Shown one piece after another: positions 15,382 through 24,040 of a DNA stretch of 31,475 bases. Origin of the DNA: a virus; the IMG/VR virus record IMGVR_UViG_3300024354_000050, positions 1 to 31,475 of that record; one strand, 5' to 3'. A program made the position numbers and the translations under genes. Under the pieces are notes generated by a model, which made no database searches, was not told where the DNA came from, and saw nothing but the letters and a program-made list of their open reading frames with translations. How positions within the stretch are numbered: the first letter of the stretch is position 1; every line of letters begins with the position of its first letter.

Positions 15382-18300
15382 ATGGCAACGCAGATTAAAT
15401 TAAGAAGAGACACAGCGGCTAACTGGGCATTAGAAGATCCAGTACTGGCGCAAGGTGAACCGGGATATGACACCACTAACAATATTTTAAAAATTGGTGA
15501 TGGTTCAACTATATGGTCATTGTTACCAAGCATTTATGATCCATCCACTAACATTATTCCTAGCGCAGATAACACCTACGACCTAGGTAGTCCAACAAAA
15601 CAATGGCGTCACGTTTATACCGCAGGCGGCAGTATCTATCTTGATAATATTAAACTTACTAACGTCGGCGGGAAGTTTGTCGCCACAAAAGTTATTAATC
15701 CAGGAGAAGAAAACGAAGCAGAAGATCCGGAAGATTCAGATGCCACTAGTGAAATTGGCGGCGGTAGTGGAAGCGGAGACAGATTAACCAGCGGTGATAA
15801 TGAGTTTGTACTAAATGGACCTAATATAGATATGCCAGACGGCGGCCAAATTTGGTTCAGTTATGGTTACATTGATCAAGACGAGGGCGAGGATAGTAAC
15901 GCTCTACGTGTCAGCGGCGGCAATGGTGTAACTATTAAAGCAGGTGAAGATACTTCAACTTGGCGTTTTAACAACGACGGTAGCCTAACATTCCCAGACG
16001 GTACAATACAAACAACAGCCTACACTGGACAAAGTGGTGGTGGTAGTACTTCAACATTATATGTTGCTGTTAACTCTGATGGCAGATCATTTACTTCCTC
16101 CGACGGCTTATCGTGGACAGAATATACAACTAATATGCTTGGAGTAGGCAGAGTTGCTGTTGGCCCTGATATGATTGTATATACTGCTAACGCTGTTGAT
16201 GTAAGTAATGGTAATAATGGAGCATTATGGTACGCATCAACATCTACTCCGGGAACGGTGACTGAAGTTACTGGTTTTGACAGTTTTAGTTTTAATCAAG
16301 TAAAATATTTTGCCAGCATTGAAAAATTTGTAGCAGTAGGTAGCAACACTGATAACCTACCAGTTATACTATATAGTTCTAACGGAACAAGTTGGACACC
16401 TGTGTCTCTTGATAGTGGTTTCCTTGCCGCATTTAATAGTGGCAGTGGATATACAGCCAATGCGGCATTCTATGACATTGAAACCAACGGCACTGGATTC
16501 CTTCTAATTACCAGCGATAACAACCTAGGTGCGTTCTACACTACAGATATTACAACATCAATGGGGCAGACTAACTGGATTGATTTCAGTGGATTTGGAT
16601 TAGACCAATCGTTTACAAAAATAGCGTATGCTGCCGCTGGATTCTTTACTGGCTGGCATATAATGCAGACTAATAGTAGTTCTCAAGACGCTTGGTATCA
16701 AAATTCCAACGCAAACCCAACATCTGGGGTATTCAGTGAATTTACGCTTGCAGATACAGGCAGTATGTTTGTCAGTACAATAAACTACGAACCGGATGTA
16801 TCAGAAGTTGTGTTTGGTGATTACAACGGTATCACAACAATTATGATGTCTACTAATGACGGTCAGATACTATACTGGCCTGCTATTCCAAACGGTCCGT
16901 TTGTAAGCATTCCTAAGCCATATACAGCAACAGATTTTGATATTACCCAGTCAAGTACGGCAACTATTACATTTGGTACTAAAACTGCCTTAACCAATGA
17001 AAAGATTGTGTTGTCTAATTGTACTCCATCGGACTACAACGGAACATACTATGTTGACAATAACAATTTTTTATATACGAATGCTAATATGGGTACAGCG
17101 TTTGATTCTTCTGGGCTTGGCTCATTTGTATCAGGTACACTAACATTTAGTCACGGACAATACATTGACGCATTACACTATTCGAACGGTAAATTTTATG
17201 CTGGCAACGACGATGAAGAAATGTTTGTATCTACCGACGGTGGTGCCACTTGGACATTAACAGATACATTTACTGGTAGCCCAGGCGAACCAGAGTATAT
17301 GAACGACATTGATTCATACGTGACAACAACTAGTGGTAGTAGTCTTACTAATGGCTCTTACTCGTTCACTCTAAACAGCGATGGTACTATTGCATTACCT
17401 GCTATAGAGATGACTGCTTACGAGCCAGGTTATACTATAGATGGACCAACACTACAAATGGGTAATGACCCGACAGTAGGTGAAACTATTATTACAGGTC
17501 CGGCACCTAATAGTAACAATCCAAGTGCTAGACGATTAATTATCCAAGGTCAGCGTGGTTATGGCGGTTGGGGAGATTCTGCTGTCGGTGAAGGTGGTGA
17601 CATTTATCTATGGGCCGGTACTGGCGGTGAAAACTCCAGTGGCAACGTTGGCTCAGGCGGTGACATTAAAATCCGTGGCGGTGTTGGACAAGCAGGTACA
17701 GAAGGCGGCGCCCACACCGAAGGCGGATATGTAAAGATTGAAGGCGGTGATGTCCAGTGGGGGTATGGCGCAGGCGGATTTGTTGATATTAACGCAGGTA
17801 GTACTAACCAAGGTAGCGGCGGAACAGGGGATGGTGGTGATGTAAACATTCGTGCTGGTCAAGGTTCTGTTAACAACGGCGAAGTACACATTTATACCAG
17901 CAGTAATGGTAGCAACTACAACAACGAGTGGGTGTTTAAGAATGACGGTTCCCTACAATTACCTAACGGTGGATTTATTAATGGTGCTGAACTAATAGGT
18001 GACGGCAGTAGTGCAGGCACTGGTTTTAAACGCACAGTCTACACTGATTACTTTAACGGACAAGGCGGTGAAGCAGATGGTAACGGAAATCAAGATTGGT
18101 TCTATACCACTGATGTTACTGGAGTAGAAGTGGGCGACACGATTACTTTCCGTCAAGGTGAAGTAAGAACTATCAGTAATGTCACAGTCAACGGCTTATA
18201 CACCGCTATAGATTGGTCCGGTGATGCTGTAACTGGCAGCGACACACTACCTCGTTATCCTGTAACAATAACATCTAGCGATTATTCAGCACCTGAGAAG

Positions 18301-21087
18301 AAGAAAGCAAGAATCAAACCTGATCTTACAGCCGCAAATGATTGGGGTCATTATATGGACATCTATGCCGGTGGCGGCAGTCCTGTAATAGACAGCAAAC
18401 ACATCCACATGTCAGGACATACCGGTGAAATAGAACTGTTCTTAGGCACTGACAGCAACTATGTTTCTGCTAAAGAAGCAGGCACAGCACCAGCAGGTGT
18501 ACGCCTACACAGTGAAAACGATGTCGCAGTTGAAAGCAGTAACCTACGCATCAATCGCAAGGGCAGTACCTGGGCCGCAGTCTACGGTGATGGAAACAAC
18601 GTCACTTCAGACGGCAATACCAGCGACCTAACATTTGATTGTATTGCTGTTGACGAACACGGTGACTACTATGTAGGTGGTGAACATTGCTGGAGAGCTG
18701 ATGCTATCATCAGCAAGTATGGCCGTGATGGCAATCTAATCTGGAGCAACTACAGCGAAGGCTCAGTTATAACAGGGTTTGAACCACAGGCCATTGCTTA
18801 CCACGACGGTGAAGTGGCCTCGGTAGTAAAAACCAACAATGGTAGAACAACTCTATATCTTAAACTAGTGGTTCAAGACAGCACCACTGGCGAAGTTAAA
18901 TCTACCACAGACATCTACGATCCAGACAATACTATTCGTGCTAATAGCATGATATACCACTCAACACTTGGTTGGGTCGTAGTTGGTAAAACCTGGGGCG
19001 AAACATTGGTCTCCAGTGCTATTACAGCCACAGGCAACACTGGTGTAGGCATTATTGAATTACCATCAGCACAGACAAAGTTAGAGAATATTTACCCAGA
19101 AACCAACGGTGACTGGTACATGACAGGTACTAGTATTACTGGTGATCAATTCCTAACCACTGGAGTAGGCATGTATCGTGACGTACCTATAACCACTGTT
19201 ACAGGTAGCGGTGCTGGAGCAGTTGCTAGAGTAACTGTAGGTTATAACGGTGGTGGAACATACGATCTCACTGTTACTACTCAAGGTAGTGGATACGCTA
19301 TCAACGATGAACTTAAGATACCAGGTAGTCTACTAGGCGGTGTTGATGCTATGTCAACTGTGACTGCAACACCAAACTCAGTTTCACCGGGCGCCGACAT
19401 TACAGCATACTTCGACAAGGCAACATATCCTGATCTGTACGATCAACTAAACTGGGCATCATATACTGTGTCCTACAACGCAGGCACACACGACGTTATA
19501 AGCATTGTCAGCAGTGGTGATAACTGGGCTGTTACCATTGACAGTTCAGACATTAATCTAAGCGTGGCCACTTTCTATACTGCCAATGGTAATGATTTAA
19601 CATTCCTTGCTCAAGTGTCAGGAGATGCTCTAGTTGGCCCTGGTAGTTCGCCGGCTGGAGTTGCTTCTAGAAAAACCATACGCATTGATATGGGATTTGC
19701 TATGGGTTACGGTAGTGTTGACTTTACTGGCGGCACATTTACTATTTCAAGACACTTGGCTACTCGCCCTTGGGTATGGACCAGCGGATGGACACGCTAC
19801 TTAGATCCAGCAATTAACTATGGAAGCGGTACAGCCTATACTGTAGCAGAAGTTCCTGCTAGTGGTGTATTGGTTGGCGGCTACATAGATGGTACACCTA
19901 CCAACCATAGTTTTATTTGGAAGTTAAACACCAACGGTTCAACTGGTTGGCTCAAAGGAATTCTAGCAGACGGAAACGGAGTTCGCAGTCTAGCAGTCAG
20001 CTCAGTAGACGGCAGTATATATGTTACAACCAACTACAATCAAGGCACACTGACCAAACTAGATTATACTGGCGCACTACAGAGTCGTATAGGGGCAACA
20101 GGCTTGTGGGGCTTGGCTCCTAAGGTAAAACTAGAAATAGACCTTGACGGTAATGAGCAGGTCTATGTTGGCGGATCAGGCGGTGCTATTTGGATTGGTC
20201 CGTACGGTGTTTTTATGTTAAACAAGTTTACTTCAAGCCTACAGCCAGTTTGGGGCAGAAGTATGCACTACACCGGTGGTGAAAGCATAAACCTTGAATA
20301 CAATGGTGAACCTTATGATAACTTTATACTAGGTAAAGGGCAGGCAACTCTAGTTGGTTATTCTAACTTGTTTAGCACCAACTATACCAACGCTGTGATG
20401 TTCACCATGGATACCACAGATGAATTTACACCTGTTAACAATGTTTGGGAAATCAAGACACACGCTGATCAGGTATGGAACGCAGAAACTGACTGGGCTA
20501 CAAATGACCTATTAGCTCTTGGCATCGAAGCAAAAACCAGTTCAGCATCAACAGATATTGAGGTTACTGGACTCGCACTATCACAATGGAGATTCCAAGA
20601 ACGAGTTGTTAACTTAAACGAAATACCAAATGGTATAGTTGGTGTAGAATCTATTACCTTTGCTGATGGTAATGTGCTGGATCATAACCCTAGCGACATT
20701 CCTCCAAGTACAGGATTTAATCCAAACAGCAGTTGGAATTATACATTACAGTTAAGTGACCGCGGTAGATTTATTATTAATCAAACTATACCTAATGTCA
20801 CTTATGTTCAAACCTTGTACATCACAGTCCCTCGCAATGACAATGTTCCATTCCCAGTAGGCACAGTGATTACACTGATCAACACAAACAGTATCACAGG
20901 AAACGCATATAAAATTTATGTACAACCAGAGAGTTATGGGGATCCTAATGCTCCTCAGATTTGGAGTACTAATGGAAATCAAAACCCAAGCACTTGGAGT
21001 TTCCAAGGCATACAGACTGCTACACTGATGAAGATTAGCAGTAACGGTTGGTTGCTAACTGGCAACGACATCACAAACGAGGACTAA
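15382..21087 (+). CDS. Giant tail fibre / adhesin
   Basis: The protein has 1901 residues. Residues 1-50 (IKLRRDTAANW, LAQGEPGYDTTNNILKIGDG) match the N-terminal fibre-anchor domain found in many phage fibres, like that of the major tropism determinant. Then come a DNTYDLGSPTKQWRHVY motif, an acidic linker (about 105-130) and a DGSLTFPDGTIQTTA module. A BNR/beta-propeller-like region (about 225-665) repeats S-T/S-D/N-G-x-x-W. A Gly-rich beta-helix segment (726-838) follows, then a second propeller-like region (about 1110-1720) with repeated YVGG/LVGG motifs. The C-terminal tip (about 1775-1901) ends with LMKISSNGWLLTG. GAGGATT gives a good ribosome site 6 bases before the ATG. It is probably the host-recognition fibre. 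Confidence 0.88.
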   Translation: MATQIKLRRDTAANWALEDPVLAQGEPGYDTTNNILKIGDGSTIWSLLPSIYDPSTNIIPSADNTYDLGSPTKQWRHVYTAGGSIYLDNIKLTNVGGKFVATKVINPGEENEAEDPEDSDATSEIGGGSGSGDRLTSGDNEFVLNGPNIDMPDGGQIWFSYGYIDQDEGEDSNALRVSGGNGVTIKAGEDTSTWRFNNDGSLTFPDGTIQTTAYTGQSGGGSTSTLYVAVNSDGRSFTSSDGLSWTEYTTNMLGVGRVAVGPDMIVYTANAVDVSNGNNGALWYASTSTPGTVTEVTGFDSFSFNQVKYFASIEKFVAVGSNTDNLPVILYSSNGTSWTPVSLDSGFLAAFNSGSGYTANAAFYDIETNGTGFLLITSDNNLGAFYTTDITTSMGQTNWIDFSGFGLDQSFTKIAYAAAGFFTGWHIMQTNSSSQDAWYQNSNANPTSGVFSEFTLADTGSMFVSTINYEPDVSEVVFGDYNGITTIMMSTNDGQILYWPAIPNGPFVSIPKPYTATDFDITQSSTATITFGTKTALTNEKIVLSNCTPSDYNGTYYVDNNNFLYTNANMGTAFDSSGLGSFVSGTLTFSHGQYIDALHYSNGKFYAGNDDEEMFVSTDGGATWTLTDTFTGSPGEPEYMNDIDSYVTTTSGSSLTNGSYSFTLNSDGTIALPAIEMTAYEPGYTIDGPTLQMGNDPTVGETIITGPAPNSNNPSARRLIIQGQRGYGGWGDSAVGEGGDIYLWAGTGGENSSGNVGSGGDIKIRGGVGQAGTEGGAHTEGGYVKIEGGDVQWGYGAGGFVDINAGSTNQGSGGTGDGGDVNIRAGQGSVNNGEVHIYTSSNGSNYNNEWVFKNDGSLQLPNGGFINGAELIGDGSSAGTGFKRTVYTDYFNGQGGEADGNGNQDWFYTTDVTGVEVGDTITFRQGEVRTISNVTVNGLYTAIDWSGDAVTGSDTLPRYPVTITSSDYSAPEKKKARIKPDLTAANDWGHYMDIYAGGGSPVIDSKHIHMSGHTGEIELFLGTDSNYVSAKEAGTAPAGVRLHSENDVAVESSNLRINRKGSTWAAVYGDGNNVTSDGNTSDLTFDCIAVDEHGDYYVGGEHCWRADAIISKYGRDGNLIWSNYSEGSVITGFEPQAIAYHDGEVASVVKTNNGRTTLYLKLVVQDSTTGEVKSTTDIYDPDNTIRANSMIYHSTLGWVVVGKTWGETLVSSAITATGNTGVGIIELPSAQTKLENIYPETNGDWYMTGTSITGDQFLTTGVGMYRDVPITTVTGSGAGAVARVTVGYNGGGTYDLTVTTQGSGYAINDELKIPGSLLGGVDAMSTVTATPNSVSPGADITAYFDKATYPDLYDQLNWASYTVSYNAGTHDVISIVSSGDNWAVTIDSSDINLSVATFYTANGNDLTFLAQVSGDALVGPGSSPAGVASRKTIRIDMGFAMGYGSVDFTGGTFTISRHLATRPWVWTSGWTRYLDPAINYGSGTAYTVAEVPASGVLVGGYIDGTPTNHSFIWKLNTNGSTGWLKGILADGNGVRSLAVSSVDGSIYVTTNYNQGTLTKLDYTGALQSRIGATGLWGLAPKVKLEIDLDGNEQVYVGGSGGAIWIGPYGVFMLNKFTSSLQPVWGRSMHYTGGESINLEYNGEPYDNFILGKGQATLVGYSNLFSTNYTNAVMFTMDTTDEFTPVNNVWEIKTHADQVWNAETDWATNDLLALGIEAKTSSASTDIEVTGLALSQWRFQERVVNLNEIPNGIVGVESITFADGNVLDHNPSDIPPSTGFNPNSSWNYTLQLSDRGRFIINQTIPNVTYVQTLYITVPRNDNVPFPVGTVITLINTNSITGNAYKIYVQPESYGDPNAPQIWSTNGNQNPSTWSFQGIQTATLMKISSNGWLLTGNDITNED
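17557..17889 (+). repeat. Gly-rich short repeats in the tail fibre (beta-helix-like)
   Basis: About 110 residues (726-838) contain six imperfect repeats of the form GG-D/Y/F-I/V-x-I/L-x-x-G: GGDIYLWAG, GGDIKIRGG, GGYVKIEGG, GGFVDINAG, GGDVNIRAG and NGEVHIYTS. Alternating Gly and beta-branched residues fit a triple-stranded or stacked beta-helix, which makes a stiff rod between the two propeller-like regions. The copies differ at DNA level, so this is an old repeat and not a recent expansion. Confidence 0.75.
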
Positions 21088-21088
21088 G

Positions 21089-21781
21089 ATGCCAGTAACA
21101 CAAATAATGTCAGTGGTAGGGCGTGGTGTTATTGCTCCTCCAGGGCCAATAACACCTCAAGGTTCGTTTTTATATAATAGTGCTTCACAGAATTGGGGTT
21201 CAACCAATGCTGTTACAACTACCTACGGAGCATATACCTTCCCAGATACTACCACTGGGTCGGTACATACTCTAACTGGAACAGAGTATTTGATATCTAA
21301 CGCATTTGGTAATTCCGCAACACTTAACATTAATCTGTGGTTCTATCCTGCTCTTAATAATGTAATTGTACTAGACGAGGTAGGACAGGCAGCGGAAAAT
21401 ACCAATTGGCACTATTCTATGTTAGAGATTGATAGTTCTAACAAGTTAAAGGGAAGATTTTGGGGTATGTCGGCATTGCAGGCAATTACATCTACCGGCA
21501 GCGTAAACCTAAATGCTTGGAATCACGTCTACCTGTATTTTGACAACTCAACTACAACTATTGGTATGAGCCTAAATAATGAAACAGCAGTGACACAGAA
21601 TATCGGTAGTGGCGTTAGACACGTTAGCGATACAGGCTTTACATATTTTGGTATTGGTGTAGTTGATACTACATATATGGTAACTTCTGCAAGATATCAA
21701 GGAAAATTTAACGATTTATCAATCGATACTAGTATTACTAGTTCAACATACACAGCCACTAAAGCCAAGTATGGATTCTAA
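21089..21781 (+). CDS. LamG/concanavalin-like carbohydrate-binding structural protein
   Basis: The protein has 230 residues. A short collagen-like APPGPITPQG stretch (about 16-25) follows the N-terminal segment, then a LamG-like jelly roll: LNINLWFYP, WHYSMLEIDSSNKLKGRFWG, NLNAWNHVYLYFDNS and TIGMSLNNE. The W-N-H-V-Y-L pattern before a strand is typical of Laminin_G_3-type domains that bind glycans. It starts 2 bases after the fibre stop and ends in a stop overlapping that of the convergent gene. It is probably a fibre tip, side fibre or head decoration that binds host-surface sugars. Confidence 0.83.
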   Translation: MPVTQIMSVVGRGVIAPPGPITPQGSFLYNSASQNWGSTNAVTTTYGAYTFPDTTTGSVHTLTGTEYLISNAFGNSATLNINLWFYPALNNVIVLDEVGQAAENTNWHYSMLEIDSSNKLKGRFWGMSALQAITSTGSVNLNAWNHVYLYFDNSTTTIGMSLNNETAVTQNIGSGVRHVSDTGFTYFGIGVVDTTYMVTSARYQGKFNDLSIDTSITSSTYTATKAKYGF

Positions 21782-22377
21782 CGAATACCTTGCTCTTTGA
21801 GTTTACGACAAGTATCACACCGTCCACAGGGTGTGATATTTTTTTCACTGTATACAGGCACACGACAACTCCAAAACATGTTACGCAGGCTTTCTGGTAG
21901 CATGTCATAGATCTCACGCTTGGTCATATTCATTACAGGAAATATCTTTTCAGCAGGTGTAAATGCTTCAAGTATTTTGTTAGCACGAATACGACGATCC
22001 TCTAAGCGTTGATTATGATCATTAGCCTGCATACCCATGGCAACTTTTTTAATGTCAGGATTAACGCTACAGACATAGCCAGCAAAGAAATTCATAGTAT
22101 CTGTGTCAAATAAAAAGTTCATACCAAACGGTTGTGTGCCTATTTCACTTTCACTGTAGGCAAATTCAAAGCCTAATCGTTTTAATTCTTTAGTGGCTAG
22201 ATCTACAGCAATCTGTTCAGCCCGCCAACGCTGTTCTACATTCTTGTTGTGTACATGATGTATATGAATGTCATAATCCTTATACGCATCTTCTGTTAGC
22301 AGTTTGTAAACCATGCCTAGACTGTCTAAGCCGCCCGAGTACATGGCAAGGATAGTAGGTTTTATTTGTTGTTCCAT
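21778..22377 (-). CDS. queC: QueC-like 7-cyano-7-deazaguanine synthase
   Basis: The protein has 199 residues, slightly short for QueC (about 220-230). The PP-loop ATP-binding motif SGGLDS (14-19) is intact. The C-terminal zinc site is C171 plus CGRCDTC (C184, C187, C190), the QueC hallmark. QueC converts 7-carboxy-7-deazaguanine to preQ0 with ATP and ammonia. In phages, preQ0 products can modify DNA guanines or feed tRNA queuosine. No other pathway genes (folE, queD, queE or a DNA transglycosylase) lie in this window, so host or distant phage genes would be needed. The adjacent methyltransferase-like gene overlaps it by 16 bases. Confidence 0.87.
   Translation of the reverse strand: MEQQIKPTILAMYSGGLDSLGMVYKLLTEDAYKDYDIHIHHVHNKNVEQRWRAEQIAVDLATKELKRLGFEFAYSESEIGTQPFGMNFLFDTDTMNFFAGYVCSVNPDIKKVAMGMQANDHNQRLEDRRIRANKILEAFTPAEKIFPVMNMTKREIYDMLPESLRNMFWSCRVPVYSEKNITPCGRCDTCRKLKEQGIR
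21813..21845 (+). terminator. Intrinsic terminator of the tail-fibre unit
   Basis: The stem is TATCACACC (21813-21821) pairing with GGTGTGATA (21830-21838) around an 8-base loop, followed by seven T residues (21839-21845). It is a perfect 9-bp hairpin with a U tract on the plus strand, 31 bases past the LamG gene stop. It lies entirely within the minus-strand QueC coding sequence, over codons of the zinc motif. Confidence 0.85.
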
Positions 22378-22823
22378 ATGTAAAATGTATAAACTTCGTT
22401 AATAGGATGTTCTTTAGGTTGTGGAGTTAGCTCGTTTGCCCTAGGAAAGTACACAGCATATTTGGTAGGCCAGTTGGGATTTAAGAACGCACGAGCTATG
22501 AATCTGTTACAATTAGGCAACACAACTTTTAATAGTTTCTCGCAGTAATCTTGACCAAATGCTAATGCGCCGTCTACTATGATTGTGTCCCAATGTTCGT
22601 TTAGTGTAAACCAGTCTCGATTCTTAATCTTAGGATCCGCATACTTAGGTTCTAAATCCCATGCTTCTGTACACAAAGGCAATAGCATTTTAGTGCTTCC
22701 TAGCAGTAAAACTTTGCCCGTGCAATATTGTTCAAAGACACAATAATCGTCCTCGTTAGGAGCCGCCGGCCACTTTAAATTAGTCCAAAAGTCTAAATCT
22801 TTGTGTGTTTCATTGTCTAGCAT
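22362..22823 (-). CDS. Methyltransferase-like Rossmann protein
   Basis: The start was placed at the ATG at 22823, giving 153 residues. A longer GTG reading from 22859 would put the late promoter inside the gene. Visible features are a motif-I-like strand and loop KVLLLGSTKMLLPLC (37-51), an acidic strand end WDLEP (55-59) and a motif-IV-like WDTIIVDGALAF (78-89), which fit a small class I SAM-dependent methyltransferase fold. The glycine loop is degenerate (GSTKML), so SAM binding is not certain. The ATG lies 7 bases after a late box. It is coupled to QueC by a 16-base overlap, which suggests a joint role in nucleic-acid or nucleotide modification, but that is inference. Confidence 0.72.
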   Translation of the reverse strand: MLDNETHKDLDFWTNLKWPAAPNEDDYCVFEQYCTGKVLLLGSTKMLLPLCTEAWDLEPKYADPKIKNRDWFTLNEHWDTIIVDGALAFGQDYCEKLLKVVLPNCNRFIARAFLNPNWPTKYAVYFPRANELTPQPKEHPINEVYTFYIWNNK

Positions 22824-22830
22824 CACAGGG

Positions 22831-22838
22831 TATTTAAC
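22831..22838 (-). promoter_or_regulatory. Late promoter box for methyltransferase-like/QueC pair
   Basis: The minus-strand sequence is GTTAAATA (22838-22831), followed by 7 bases and the ATG at 22823. It abuts the plus-strand box at 22839-22846 with no gap. The sequence matches the last six bases of the late consensus. Confidence 0.6.
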
Positions 22839-22846
22839 GCTAAATA
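22839..22846 (+). promoter_or_regulatory. Late promoter box for gp13
   Basis: GCTAAATA is followed by TTAGAGC and a 25-base leader to the gp13 ATG at 22872. The gp18 promoter has the same core and near-identical flank (CGCTAAATATT followed soon after by AGAGC), which supports a real phage-specific late motif. Confidence 0.65.
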
Positions 22847-22871
22847 TTAGAGCATTCACGGAAACCGACTC

Positions 22872-23648
22872 ATGCCAACTACAGAAATCAACGAACTACA
22901 ACAAGCAAAAACAGCAGTCTATGACTACTGCAAAAACATGCTGGGCGACGGCATGGTTGATGTGGAATTAGATCCTAAGCATTACGAAACAGCATTGGAA
23001 CGTGCTCTAGGAAAATACAGACAGAGAGGCGATAGTTCAGTAGAAGAAAGTTATATGTTCTTAACTACTGTACAAGATCAAAACACATACACTCTGCCTA
23101 AAGAGGTTATAGAAGTACGTCAAATATTCCGCAGAAGCATTGGTTCACGAACCGGTAGCGGATCGGGTGGTACAATATTTGAACCATTTAACCTAGCCTA
23201 CACAAACACATATCTGCTTTCGAGCTCCAATATGGGCGGTATATTAACCTACGAACTATTTGCTCAGTACCAGGAAATGATCGGTCGTATGTTTGGTAGT
23301 TTTATTGAATTTAAATGGCATAGTCAATCACACAAACTTACACTATTACAGCGTCCACGAAACTCGGATGAAGAGCTATTGCTCTACTGCTATAATTACC
23401 GCCCTGACATTGGTATCTTAAATGATGTCTATGCACAACAATGGGTCAAGGACTACACCTTGGCAAACTGTAAACTAATGCTAGGACAAGCACGTGAAAA
23501 GTTCGCACAGATTGCTGGTCCACAAGGCGGAACTAGCCTAAACGGTGCTACATTAAAAACAGAAGCCACAACTGAAATTGAAAATCTTGAAAAAGATTTA
23601 GCCACACAGGTTGCTGGCGGCAGAGGTTATACTTTTATCATAGGTTAA
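22872..23648 (+). CDS. 13: Neck protein (T4 gp13-like)
   Basis: The protein has 258 residues; T4 gp13 has about 309. The N-terminal helix (AVYDYCKNMLGDGMVDVELD, then ETALERALGKYRQRG) and the strand EESYMFLTTVQDQNTYTLP followed by EVIEVRQIFRR match the gp13 pattern of marine T4-like phages. The C-terminal part has two helices (YTLANCKLMLGQAREKFA and a Glu-rich segment ATTEIENLEKDLA). With gp14 it would form the neck that seals the packaged head. It has its own late promoter on the strand opposite to gp14, some 7.8 kb away. The ribosome site is weak (GGA at about 22860). The assignment rests on pattern and neck-gene context. Confidence 0.82.
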   Translation: MPTTEINELQQAKTAVYDYCKNMLGDGMVDVELDPKHYETALERALGKYRQRGDSSVEESYMFLTTVQDQNTYTLPKEVIEVRQIFRRSIGSRTGSGSGGTIFEPFNLAYTNTYLLSSSNMGGILTYELFAQYQEMIGRMFGSFIEFKWHSQSHKLTLLQRPRNSDEELLLYCYNYRPDIGILNDVYAQQWVKDYTLANCKLMLGQAREKFAQIAGPQGGTSLNGATLKTEATTEIENLEKDLATQVAGGRGYTFIIG

Positions 23649-23650
23649 TT

Positions 23651-24007
23651 ATGCGAGCTAAAGAATTTATAGATGAATCGACAAAACCTTTGCGTAAAAG
23701 TGTTAAATCGTCTTTGCCAGGCGGCAGAATACACCCAACATTAGATAACAGCAGTCCTTATCATTCTTACAGGTATGGTATAGCATTGGCTACATCTCCG
23801 GAAGATGATATGTACACAGACGGTCCTTACGGATCTAAGTTGCTGACTGTGGGTTATACCGAAGCCGACCGTGAGATTATCAAAAAAGCAGACAAGATTA
23901 TGGGTGTCAAATCCAATGCAGTCTCATCCAACGATAGTTCAGAAATCAAAACTATCAATACTACTAGTCCAGTAGCAAAGCCAAAAAAGAACAAATACGG
24001 CGTATAA
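23651..24007 (+). CDS. Conserved small phage protein of unknown function
   Basis: The protein has 118 residues and starts MRAKEFIDE, an N-terminal tag seen on several unrelated proteins of T4-like marine phages. The middle (HPTLDNSSPYHSYRYGIAL, then EADREIIKKADKIMG) looks folded. The last 35 residues are Ser/Thr/Lys-rich and disordered, ending KKNKYGV. It lies 2 bases after gp13 and is co-transcribed with it. I recognise the type from cyanophage-like genomes but know no function. Confidence 0.78.
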   Translation: MRAKEFIDESTKPLRKSVKSSLPGGRIHPTLDNSSPYHSYRYGIALATSPEDDMYTDGPYGSKLLTVGYTEADREIIKKADKIMGVKSNAVSSNDSSEIKTINTTSPVAKPKKNKYGV

Positions 24008-24011
24008 AAAC

Positions 24012-24040
24012 TTGACAACTAGTTTAGCCCAGTGTATTAT
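24012..24040 (+). promoter_or_regulatory. Host sigma-70-type promoter for dNMP kinase
   Basis: A perfect TTGACA (24012-24017), a 17-base spacer and TATTAT (24035-24040) give a predicted start near 24047. The strong ribosome site GGAGG (24052-24056) is 4 bases before the ATG at 24061. This is the only consensus sigma-70 promoter I see in the window and implies early expression of this one gene. Confidence 0.8.

Noticed and set aside
17604-17889. Pro-rich minus-strand open frames opposite the fibre Gly repeats
   Set aside because: Pro-rich translation is the expected antisense of Gly codons (GGN/NCC) in the fibre; no start signals are visible.
15382-21087. Photosynthesis or other classical cyanophage auxiliary genes as a host marker
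   Set aside because: Nothing in this window resembles psbA, psbD, hli, talC or similar genes; the propeller-like regions of the fibre were considered and are not Ycf48-type genes on present evidence.
22824-22859. GTG start at 22859 for the methyltransferase-like gene
   Set aside because: The late box GTTAAATA would then lie inside the coding sequence; the ATG at 22823 fits the box-to-start distance seen in three other genes.
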